Of a stretch of DNA of 64,000 nt, positions 17,948-25,032 are shown one piece after another. Location: the NCBI RefSeq assembly GCF_907164905.1, contig NZ_CAJRAF010000002.1:1674001-1738000 (forward strand). The letters are read 5' to 3'. How positions within the stretch are numbered: the first letter of the stretch is position 1; every line of letters starts with the position of its first letter. A model generated the notes under the pieces. That model saw nothing but the letters and a program-made list of their open reading frames with translations. It ran no database searches and was not told where the DNA came from. A program made the translations under genes and the position numbers. This stretch comes from Dyadobacter sp. CECT 9275. GTDB lineage: Bacteria; Bacteroidota; Bacteroidia; Cytophagales; Spirosomataceae.

Positions 17948-17971
17948 GGGAGTGTATTTTGAACTCTGTCT
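17948..17971 (+). repeat. Left terminal inverted repeat of the IS256-family element
   Basis: The sequence gggagtgtattttgaactctgtct matches the reverse complement of the other end in its outer TGTA block and in the inner 12-mer tgaactctgtct. A TTT/AAA difference lies between them, and two bases are missing near the tip. Confidence 0.7.
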
Positions 17972-18032
17972 GGTTACAAATATTTGTTCAAAGTTATTTT
18001 TTTCTTTCGATTTCAAAAGCCTTACAGTGGTA

Positions 18033-18100
18033 GTAGTTGATCTTGTCAAGGGCGGCCTGGCGAAGACGGCCGTTTATATACCCTTGACAAGATCAATTAC
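18033..18100 (-). repeat. Long hairpin in the IS element 3' of the transposase
   Basis: Arms 18033-18052 and 18081-18100 pair over 20 bp with a single mismatch (core ttgatcttgtcaaggg), and an inner cggcc/ggccg pairing extends the stem. It lies 33 bp beyond the transposase stop, between it and the left IS end. It could act as a terminator or as a block to outside transcription; no U-tract follows it. Confidence 0.6.
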
Positions 18101-18132
18101 GAGCTAATTTTGCTTTTGTCATCGGAAGAATA

Positions 18133-19344
18133 TCATAGATCCATTTTCATTCTGTCACCAAACTTGATATCCAATTGTTGCGAGGTAATGGCCCAGTTTA
18201 GTAAGGGAGAGGTCCATTTTTTGCTAATATTTTCGACAGCCAGATAGATAAGTTTCAAAAGAGCCATATCATTAGGAAAAGCTCCTTTTGTCTTTGTGAT
18301 TTTACGTACCTGCCTATGGAATCCTTCAACAGCATTGGTAGTATAGATAAGTTTTCTAATATGCTCATCATAAGCAAAATAGGTTGATAGTTTGTGCCAG
18401 TTACTGTACCAGGATTTGATTACTATGGGATACTTTTTTCCCCAGTTCTCATCGAGTTTTTCGAGTTCAAGTTCGGCTTTTTCTTGGGTGGGGGCTTGAT
18501 AAACATTTTTCAGATCCTGCATAAAAGCCTTCTGATCTTTGGAGGCTACATATTTTAGTGAATTACGGATCTGATGGATCACACAGGTCTGGATCTCCGA
18601 GCCGGGGAAGACCGATATAATCGCCTCTGAAAAACCTGTAAGATTATCCGTACAAGCAATCAAAATATCCTTTACCCCTCTGGATTTTAAGTCCGTCAGT
18701 ACCGATAGCCAGAAGTTAGAACCCTCGCTTTCAGATATATACATACCTATTAACTCCTTGTATCCGTGCCGGTTTACTCCCAGTACATTATAGACCGCAC
18801 GCGGCACAACCCGCCCCCCATCCTTGACTTTATAATGCATAGCATCCATCCACACGATTGTGTAAAGGCTTTCCAGGGGGCGATTCTGCCATTCTTTCAC
18901 TTGGGGAATCACCCGTTCTGTAATCTCTGAGAGCGTGCTGTGAGAGATCTCTACATCGTACATTTGTTGGATGTGATCCGAGATGTCCCTAAAACTCATA
19001 CCCTTGCTGTATAATCCAATAATTTGAGGAGCCAGATTATCGGCTAGCACGGTTTCACATTTCTTGACGATTTGCGGCAAAAAGCTGCTTTTTCGATCCT
19101 CAGGCGTAGTCAGAATAATTTCGCCCGAAATGGTTTTTAGGCGCTTACTGCCTTTGCCATTGCGCTTATTACCAGACTCTCGCTCCTCCGAACTTAGATG
19201 AGCATTCATTCCCGACTCAAGAGCGCTTTCCAAAAATTGTTGAAGCAGCGGAGCAAACACCCCGTCTTTACCAGTCAACGATTGTCCTTTCATCAACTGT
19301 TCGAGCGCCTTGTCGCGCATCTGTTCGAATTCTGTCTTTTCCAT
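18133..19344 (-). CDS. IS256 family (mutator-type) transposase
   Basis: A 403-residue protein with the full length expected for the family. It shows ESALESGMNAHLSSEERES near the N-terminus and the DDE-type core: WMDAMHYKVKDGGRVV (first Asp), an LIACTDNLTGFSEAI block (second Asp), FPGSEIQTCVIHQIRNSLKYV (the CxxH-type motif), and IYTTNAVEGFHRQVRKITKTKGAFPND with the catalytic Glu. It catalyses cut/copy-and-paste transposition of its element. I see no frameshift. A lone transposase with nearby inverted repeats indicates a simple IS without cargo. Confidence 0.95.
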   Translation of the reverse strand: MEKTEFEQMRDKALEQLMKGQSLTGKDGVFAPLLQQFLESALESGMNAHLSSEERESGNKRNGKGSKRLKTISGEIILTTPEDRKSSFLPQIVKKCETVLADNLAPQIIGLYSKGMSFRDISDHIQQMYDVEISHSTLSEITERVIPQVKEWQNRPLESLYTIVWMDAMHYKVKDGGRVVPRAVYNVLGVNRHGYKELIGMYISESEGSNFWLSVLTDLKSRGVKDILIACTDNLTGFSEAIISVFPGSEIQTCVIHQIRNSLKYVASKDQKAFMQDLKNVYQAPTQEKAELELEKLDENWGKKYPIVIKSWYSNWHKLSTYFAYDEHIRKLIYTTNAVEGFHRQVRKITKTKGAFPNDMALLKLIYLAVENISKKWTSPLLNWAITSQQLDIKFGDRMKMDL

Positions 19345-19369
19345 GTTCTGTCTTAAAGTTAAAACTTTT

Positions 19370-19393
19370 AGACAGAGTTCATTTTACAGTCTC
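19370..19393 (-). repeat. Right terminal inverted repeat of the IS256-family element
   Basis: On the minus strand it reads gagactgtaaaatgaactctgtct, a typical IS256-family end. It lies 26 bp upstream of the transposase start codon, so it probably overlaps the transposase promoter. Confidence 0.75.
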
Positions 19394-19881
19394 CTCTATG
19401 TAACTATTTGTAGCGTTTAGCAAATGTAGTTTTAAATAAATATGAAATCCAAATAAAAAATTAAATAATTTGAATTTAAGTATAAAAATATTTTTACACC
19501 GTTTACATATCAATTACACTTTTCCAAGTATTACCATTTAATAATATTTTAATGACCTCGCTACATTTTTTATGACCAAAATCATAAATCTACAAGTAAC
19601 TCCGTTTCTTGAACTACAAAATCATCGCCAAAACACAGCAAAAAGCTACCGTTTGAATACGTAAAAATAGAAATAGTTCTATATTTCTTGAAAATATATT
19701 TTTAATAAAATATAAATAATTTTATATTTTATTAACGAGAAAACCTTTTGACGGTTTAGCATCATCCAATCTTCAGATAGCTTAAGTACATGCTTTTTTG
19801 GCAAGCCGTGAATCCCTTGGTTCAGCCATTCGCTTTCCTTTTTTCCAAATCTATTGTCAGCTACTGGATGCTGCTATACCG
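19394..19881. other. AT-rich non-coding stretch between IS element and hydrolase
   Basis: About 490 bp, very AT-rich and with stops in all frames. Apart from a perfect palindrome at 19702-19735 I see no gene, RNA or promoter that I can defend. It is probably decayed DNA at the flank of the insertion. Confidence 0.5.
19702..19735. repeat. Perfect 15-bp AT palindrome
   Basis: Arms 19702-19716 (ttaataaaatataaa) and 19721-19735 are exact inverted copies around a 4-nt loop, taat. It lies about 150 bp beyond the stop of the minus-strand hydrolase gene and may serve as its terminator, although a stem this AT-rich would be weak. Confidence 0.5.
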
Positions 19882-20667
19882 CTACTTTTCCAGCCACTCG
19901 TCCAGCATATCGGCCACCAGCGCGGGCATTCTGCTACCTTCCTCCACCGTACAGATTTCTCCCAGAAACGCCCCATGTGTACCGGGCAAAATGATCAGTT
20001 CGGCATGAGGTATGAGGCGTGCCATCTCAATGGCATGCTCGGGCAGGACCACATCCCGGTCTGCATTCATAATCAGTGTCGGCATGGTGATGGTACGCAG
20101 GTCGCTTTCCGGCCAGTCTTTGAAGTGAATCATCCTGTCACGATCCTTGTCGTGCATGACCTGAAGTTTGGTTTTGTCCGGAGCCACGCGCAGATATTCT
20201 GCCTGCAACGGCTGCGGCATGTTCTCTAGTGACGCGGTTTCCATCATATCAAAAAAACCGGAAAATAGGCCGCTCCTTTTGTAAATGGCCGACACAACAA
20301 TCAGTTTACGAACGACGTCCGGATGTCTGATCCCGATCTGCAGAGCTGTGCTACCTCCATTACTGAAACCCAGAAAATCGGCTTTATTTATTCCGAGATG
20401 GGCAAGCAAGGCAGCTACATCATCCGCATCCTGTTCAAATGTCACGTCGGTATCTCTGTCGCCGGAATGCCCGTGCGCCTGCAACTCCACCCCGATTACT
20501 TTTCGGTTTTTTGCAAATAAAGGTAATATCCGGCCAAAGGTTGTCCAGATGGTAGAGCCGCCGCCATGGATCAGCACCAAGGGAATGTCGCCGCTTCCAT
20601 GCACTTCGTAATACATTTTCAATCCATTTACCGTGGCATAAGCACTTTCAAATATTTGTTTTTCCAT
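19882..20667 (-). CDS. Alpha/beta hydrolase
   Basis: A 261-residue cytoplasmic protein with the complete alpha/beta-hydrolase set. The oxyanion-hole HGGG is at 34-37, the nucleophile elbow GFSNGG has Ser102, an acid Asp lies in NADRDVV (203 or 205), and the catalytic His is at 231 (LPGTHGAF). No signal peptide is present. The substrate cannot be told from sequence; relatives include esterases, C-C hydrolases and haloperoxidase-like enzymes. It has no operon partner: the IS element lies downstream and a gene-poor stretch upstream. Confidence 0.88.
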   Translation of the reverse strand: MEKQIFESAYATVNGLKMYYEVHGSGDIPLVLIHGGGSTIWTTFGRILPLFAKNRKVIGVELQAHGHSGDRDTDVTFEQDADDVAALLAHLGINKADFLGFSNGGSTALQIGIRHPDVVRKLIVVSAIYKRSGLFSGFFDMMETASLENMPQPLQAEYLRVAPDKTKLQVMHDKDRDRMIHFKDWPESDLRTITMPTLIMNADRDVVLPEHAIEMARLIPHAELIILPGTHGAFLGEICTVEEGSRMPALVADMLDEWLEK

Positions 20668-20855
20668 GTACTTCCTTGGCTGCTTAGAGAATGCACGTAA
20701 CCCCTACGCGCAAATAAATAAACCCGAAAAACTATCTTTTTACCCATGGTGCGAAATCATTCAGGCATTTTTTCTGCATATTATCACTACCAGCGTAGTT
20801 TCATCACACAGCTGTACTGAGGGTTCTTAACCTGTAGATTTTTACAAAGTTTATA

Positions 20856-20988
20856 TTAAAATCCCATCGATCCCTCAGGGCTTTGTATTGCTTTTCTCTT
20901 CAATACAACTTTTTTGTATTTCAATCTATCCTCATTGAGAATTTGAAGTTCACGCTCCCGCTCGTTCATATATGTTCTTGGTATTGAA
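20856..20988 (-). pseudogene. Possible C-terminal gene remnant
   Basis: On the minus strand a frame follows an in-frame TAA and reads through IPRTYMNERERELQILNED and a Lys/Arg-rich segment to a TAA at 20856-20858. The only ATG (20967-20969) would give 37 residues. The dense, charged, helix-like composition with no internal stop looks like the tail of a real protein rather than random AT-rich DNA, but I cannot name the family. It may be a decayed gene end or a genuine small gene. Confidence 0.3.
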
Positions 20989-21011
20989 TCTTAGGCATTG
21001 GAACCTTCGTC

Positions 21012-21036
21012 GCACATTAGTAAAATCGTAATGTGC
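21012..21036. repeat. Hairpin 1 of an adjacent pair
   Basis: The 8-bp arms gcacatta and taatgtgc enclose a 9-nt loop. It sits next to a second, longer hairpin, about 90 bp beyond the stop of the minus-strand EptA-like gene. No U-tract is present. Confidence 0.45.
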
Positions 21037-21065
21037 CAACCAGGTGCATAATTAGCATCTGGTTG
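21037..21065. terminator. Hairpin 2, possible terminator of the EptA-like gene
   Basis: The 11-bp arms caaccaggtgc and gcatctggttg (one G-T pair) enclose the 7-nt loop ataatta, 62 bp beyond the EptA-like stop. The missing U-tract keeps this tentative. Confidence 0.4.
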
Positions 21066-21126
21066 ACGCAGTCTTTCAAATATTACATTTCAAAATTCAA
21101 CATAGCCTATCCATAACCATCTCGCT

Positions 21127-22656
21127 CTATCGAGAAAAAATATTCATTTTCTCATCATAAATGGGGCTTTGTATATTTAAGAAGCTCAACACACTGTGAA
21201 ACACATGATTCTGGGATAACATCTTATTGGGTTTGAGCTGCCTGGAACCATCTGGCAACCAGACAATAAATGGAATCTCATATTGTTCTTTGGGAGCTAT
21301 ACTTAAAGGAAGACCATGCATATATAGATTTTTTTCTCCTAATGACTCACCATGATCGGAGACAAAAATCATGGTACTGTTATAGTCTTTAAATCGTTTT
21401 AGTTCTTCAATTACCCTTGATAAAACATAATCGGTATAGACAATTGTATTGTCATAAGCATTGATTAACTCATCATGAGAGCATTCCCCTAACTCAACGC
21501 TATTGCAAACCGGCTTAAAAGTCTCAAATTGACGCGGATACTTTTTGCTATAGGTAGGGCCGTGGCTTGTACTCGTATGCAGTACTACCAATATTTTATT
21601 ATTTCTGCTAGCTTCAATTTGCTCCCTTAATCCATACAAAAGAATTTCGTCATAGCCGCATCCTTCACCTTTACATTTGGACATTAAAACGTTCCTATCC
21701 TGATAGTCCTTGATATGAACAGGTGGTTCTCCCCAATTTGTGGTTCTCCAAATAACCTCTACATTGTTTCTATATAAATAATTGGGCAAAATCTCATACA
21801 GCTCATCAGAACCGCTATGCGCTAAAATGCTTTTTACACCGGCAGTGGTGTAGGTCGCAGCCGAAGTAGCATTAAAATGGAATACATTATGAATTTTGGA
21901 AAGAAATGGATTGGTATTTCTCTTGTATCCATAAAGAGAAAAGTTCTGGCTTCTTGCCGACTCTCCTATAACCAGGACTACAATAGATTTCTGACTATCC
22001 TTAATGGTAGCATCTGGTAATAAAATTTCCTTCTTGTTTTTATCATGCTCGTGTATATAGAAACGCATAGTATTTACCACATAAGACCAAGGCATGGCTA
22101 GACCAATTAATTCCTTCGCATTTTTATCAACCCATAGCCAGTTGCTTGCATTTGCAAATATCAATGCAAGGAGAAATACCAGCATAAGCGAAGTATTAAC
22201 TAAAAATTTCTTCCAGGCAGAATAGATTATTTTGATCTTGGTTATATACAAACTTGGAATAATGCCAAGAAATATCAAGTAGACTAATAATTTTACAGAA
22301 AAGAAACTTGCGGCCTCTTCATATTTAGTATTGAGCACATTGCCAATCATACTTTCATCAAGTATGATACTGTAAGTATTAACAAAGTAAACAGCTACCG
22401 AATTGATTATAAATAGAATTGAAAGTAACACCTTTCCGACAACCCGAAAAAGGGAACAAAATAGATAAAAAGCAAAGGCATTGGCAACCAATGCTGCTAC
22501 AATTAAGCTACCAGTGAGAATAACACCGTTTATACTTTTATAATCTACATTTTTAAATACAAAGCTAAAAAACGGGTAATGAAAAAATAAAAAGTTAATA
22601 AAACTCAAAAACAAAACAAAATGAATTATTTTCAGCCTATCCTTTACAATACTCAT
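21127..22656 (-). CDS. EptA/MCR-like phosphoethanolamine transferase
   Basis: The start is ATG 22656 (MSIVKDRLKI); a TTG six bases earlier is less likely. The protein has 509 residues. Five N-terminal membrane segments lie within about 1-170. A periplasmic sulfatase-fold domain follows: VVLVIGESARSQNFSLYGY (metal-ligand Glu about 232), a Thr-rich ATYTTAGVKS around 268-277 where the family's nucleophilic Thr sits, LHTSTSHGPTY, and FVSDHGESLGE with Asp/His ligands. This is the arrangement of lipid A phosphoethanolamine transferases, which move phosphoethanolamine from phosphatidylethanolamine to lipid A or surface glycans. The gene is AT-rich compared with the PUL genes and lies in the accessory stretch, which suggests later acquisition. 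Whether the acceptor is lipid A is not visible. Confidence 0.85.
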   Translation of the reverse strand: MSIVKDRLKIIHFVLFLSFINFLFFHYPFFSFVFKNVDYKSINGVILTGSLIVAALVANAFAFYLFCSLFRVVGKVLLSILFIINSVAVYFVNTYSIILDESMIGNVLNTKYEEAASFFSVKLLVYLIFLGIIPSLYITKIKIIYSAWKKFLVNTSLMLVFLLALIFANASNWLWVDKNAKELIGLAMPWSYVVNTMRFYIHEHDKNKKEILLPDATIKDSQKSIVVLVIGESARSQNFSLYGYKRNTNPFLSKIHNVFHFNATSAATYTTAGVKSILAHSGSDELYEILPNYLYRNNVEVIWRTTNWGEPPVHIKDYQDRNVLMSKCKGEGCGYDEILLYGLREQIEASRNNKILVVLHTSTSHGPTYSKKYPRQFETFKPVCNSVELGECSHDELINAYDNTIVYTDYVLSRVIEELKRFKDYNSTMIFVSDHGESLGEKNLYMHGLPLSIAPKEQYEIPFIVWLPDGSRQLKPNKMLSQNHVFHSVLSFLNIQSPIYDEKMNIFSR

Positions 22657-22858
22657 AGACAATTGTATATATTGAAATAACTAAATTAATTAACGGTAAA
22701 TATAAAAACCAGATGATCCTTGAATATTACATCAACTAACACTACACGGAAAATCAAAAATAATAAAATAAAAACGAGTAGTATTTTCCACTGTCTACTC
22801 AATGGTAAATTTTACATTTCTGGCTAACGAAAAACTCGTAAGTCTGCGCCTAAAGCTA

Positions 22859-23308
22859 CTAACACGGAATTTTAGTACTTTGTATCTGACGTAACTCATA
22901 GCGAATAACTTCAAACACCGTCTCCAATTTTAGTTGATCAGGTATTTTGTATAATTTCCTGGTCCGATTCAATTCTTCAATATTCATCGGACCAAGTAAT
23001 TTACCACTCTTATTTAAAACAATCCAATAATAAACCTTGTTTAACCCATACTTGTAATCAATTGTATCAATCTGCAAAAAGCATTCCCTTTGAGGATTTT
23101 GCATTACTATAATAAAATTTTCATCGTGGCAATATTTAACAACTTCACATGGTATAACGTAATACCGCCCCTTCATTCTACCTTCCGCGATTACATTATG
23201 TTTGCCTTCATAATAAATTTGCCAGTCAGCGTTTATTTTAATAATCTCATCACTTAAATTACAAGCGTTGAGCACGAACAGTATTAAGATGTAGCTTATT
23301 GATTTCAT
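22859..23308 (-). CDS. Hypothetical small lipoprotein
   Basis: A 149-residue protein. The N-terminus MKSISYILILFVLNAC ends in a lipobox (Cys16), so it should be a lipoprotein. The remainder (INADWQIYYEGKHNVIAEGRMKGRYYVIPCEVVKYC ... KVYYWIVLNKSGKLLGPMNIEELNR) looks like a small mixed alpha/beta domain, and I recognise no family. It is AT-rich and lies just beyond a broken copy of the 5' end of the 902-residue gene. A second lipoprotein gene follows the intact giant-gene cassette in the same way, so both could be accessory or immunity-like proteins. That is speculation from position only. Confidence 0.6.
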   Translation of the reverse strand: MKSISYILILFVLNACNLSDEIIKINADWQIYYEGKHNVIAEGRMKGRYYVIPCEVVKYCHDENFIIVMQNPQRECFLQIDTIDYKYGLNKVYYWIVLNKSGKLLGPMNIEELNRTRKLYKIPDQLKLETVFEVIRYELRQIQSTKIPC

Positions 23309-23504
23309 ATTTTAGAAAGCACCTGAAATTGATAAGAAAATAAATCGCATCATCCCTACCGTAATGAAACCGCCCATCGGACTTGATTAGAATATTGATC
23401 TATACAATTTACTGGATCAAAGGTAAGGGCCGCACCTATATACCCAATGCGCAGCAATATCAACATTTTTGAATATAAAAAGAAGGGTTGATCTGAGAGA
23501 GGTT

Positions 23505-23540
23505 ACGACCGGTACTTTATAAATTCTGCCAACCGGTCGT
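23505..23540. repeat. Inverted repeat beside a decayed gene
   Basis: The 9-bp arms acgaccggt and accggtcgt are separated by 18 bp and overlap the end of the pseudogene fragment. This could be an operator-like site or chance. Confidence 0.3.
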
Positions 23541-23882
23541 CAGTGGCGAAATTTGCCTCCTAGTTTTGCAAAATGGCGAGCTGTGTATTAGTACTTTAAT
23601 CCATCGCAAATAGAACATGTGAACTTCCGACAGGTTTCCTAAGCTCCGCCTCACACGCTGTCCCGGAGGCACATCCAGCACATAAGCACCGTTGGCATAG
23701 GTGACAGCAGAGGCGATGCGCTTTCCCTGTCCATCATAAGCCGTTACATTCATCTGTGCCTGTGTGGCTTCTGTATCATCCAAAACTCCGTTGGCATTGA
23801 CATCCTGCCAGGTTTGGCCGGTGATTTGGGCGATGGAGTGACTTTGACACGGCCCGATGGCGGTGAGGATGAGGGTAAGCAA
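23517..23882 (-). pseudogene. Decayed 5' fragment duplicating the 902-residue SdrD-B/T9SS gene
   Basis: The translation from about 23870 down to 23625 runs SIAQITGQTWQDVNANGVLD and onward, nearly identical to residues of about 21-85 of the intact gene at 35750-38458 (SIAQITGQTWQDVNFNGVLD). Similarity ends shortly after PPGQRVR, where the frame goes into unrelated residues and stops. The ATG and signal-peptide start of the intact gene are not preserved; the open frame begins with TTG. It is therefore a truncated, non-functional copy left by a duplication or recombination event, lying on the far side of the giant gene from its parent. Confidence 0.8.
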
Positions 23883-24230
23883 TATGCTCCCTTCTGAATG
23901 GAAAGAATTGCTACTGAAAAAAGAAACAACTAATGACTGTCTGAAAAAGGGGGTACATACACAAGCAGATCGAGAATTTTTCCTTGGCGGCCGAATCTCC
24001 CAAAATCAAATCCTGACACTGTTCAGCGTACACTCCAGAAAATCATTACACTGACCAGTTGCTGCCAGTCAGTGTAACTCAGGCGGTTTAGTAACCGTTG
24101 CTCTTTGGATGGTAACAATTAGAGAAGGAAAATAACTTAGCTGAGCACCTCTTTTGATAATATCAATAAATGAGTACCACTAATCCTCCCGGAGCGTTTA
24201 TTTCATTTTTTGCGATTTATCTCTGGGTTA
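23883..24230. other. Non-coding gap with one hairpin
   Basis: About 350 bp without a credible gene. A 10-bp perfect stem (ttacactgac with gtcagtgtaa) at 24046-24077 lies about 155 bp beyond the stop of the minus-strand lipoprotein gene and could end its transcript. Confidence 0.45.
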
Positions 24231-24983
24231 TTACTCCGGCTCAAAATTAAATTTAAAAAGGCCAAAATAATTTGATTCAGTTATTTTTAATGACGATTCC
24301 GTCAATTCGTGAATGTCATAATAATACTTGCTGGGATCGATCCGATCTGCGGTATACCAATAAATAATACGGTTAGCAATTTCCGGGTGCCATTTCCAAT
24401 GCATAACGAGTCCTCCATACGAAGAACCGGCAGTTGTTCCTGCCCCGGATTTTATTACATAAATTCCTGTCTGATAAAATTGTACCGTCGACTTTCCAAC
24501 GTTTCTAACAGAATCTATCCCTGCTTCTTCACTCAGCATGTTCCAGTTACGGCACAGGAGTGCAGTCTGTTCGGTAGTATCAATTGCAGCCACCCTGTTT
24601 GCAGCAGACGCTATCCTTTTATCATTGGAATACAGATCAAAAGTGATCTCGTTCCCATTATCTTTAAAATTGGCTATTTTACCAAAACTGCTCAGTGCTA
24701 TTTCTGAGCTACTCACGACGGTATATTTATCCGTTATAACTTTTTTGGAGGCCATGGAATTGAGTGTATAAGAGCTATCTCCCCGTAATTCGATCCAGGA
24801 CTTACCGCCCATAATCCTTAGATTTTCAGTCTGAAACTCCCATTTGCCGATGATTGCCCTTTTTAAGACCTCCACTTTTGTGCCTTCGTCGGGCTCTACA
24901 CTAACGTCGTCACTGGCAATGCAGGACAGCAGCCAAACGGAAAAAATAAATATCGGAACAATCCGCATTAGTTCTTTTTTCAT
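24231..24983 (-). CDS. Hypothetical lipoprotein, possibly lipocalin-like
   Basis: A 250-residue protein with a lipoprotein signal (IVPIFIFSVWLLSC, Cys21). Two similar beta-rich halves can be seen. The first is IIGKWEFQTENLRIMGGKSWIELRGDSSYTL with later alternating strands; the second begins near LCRNWNMLSEEAGIDSVRN and has STVQFYQTGIYVIKSG. The 'G-x-W' start with following strands recalls lipocalin-like domains of Bacteroidota, but I cannot confirm this. It begins 49 bp after the stop of the 3561-residue gene on the same strand, so it is likely the last gene of that operon. Confidence 0.65.
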   Translation of the reverse strand: MKKELMRIVPIFIFSVWLLSCIASDDVSVEPDEGTKVEVLKRAIIGKWEFQTENLRIMGGKSWIELRGDSSYTLNSMASKKVITDKYTVVSSSEIALSSFGKIANFKDNGNEITFDLYSNDKRIASAANRVAAIDTTEQTALLCRNWNMLSEEAGIDSVRNVGKSTVQFYQTGIYVIKSGAGTTAGSSYGGLVMHWKWHPEIANRIIYWYTADRIDPSKYYYDIHELTESSLKITESNYFGLFKFNFEPE

Positions 24984-25032
24984 GATTGTAAAAGTTTAGT
25001 TTTAAAAGAAAGGTAATATGTCTAACTCAGTT

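Larger units (their letters stand above)
17948..19393 (-). mobile_element. IS256-family insertion sequence, apparently complete
   Basis: An element of about 1446 bp with one transposase gene on the minus strand and imperfect terminal inverted repeats at 17948-17971 and 19370-19393. The left flank ctttatgt (17940-17947) and right flank ctctatgt (19394-19401) agree in 7 of 8 bases, consistent with the 8-9-bp target duplication usual for IS256 plus one later mutation. The ends were inferred from the repeats and the transposase position. The transposase frame is intact, so it may be active. Confidence 0.8.
20668..21126. other. Gene-poor stretch with a coding remnant and two hairpins
   Basis: A stretch of 459 bp without a full gene. 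It contains a short reading frame that looks like the tail of a lost gene (20856-20988, minus strand) and two adjacent stem-loops (21012-21065). Nothing else is evident. Confidence 0.5.

Noticed and set aside
18033..18100. Inverted repeats taken as ends of a second nested IS
   Set aside because: Only 28 bp lie between the arms; it is a hairpin, not an element.
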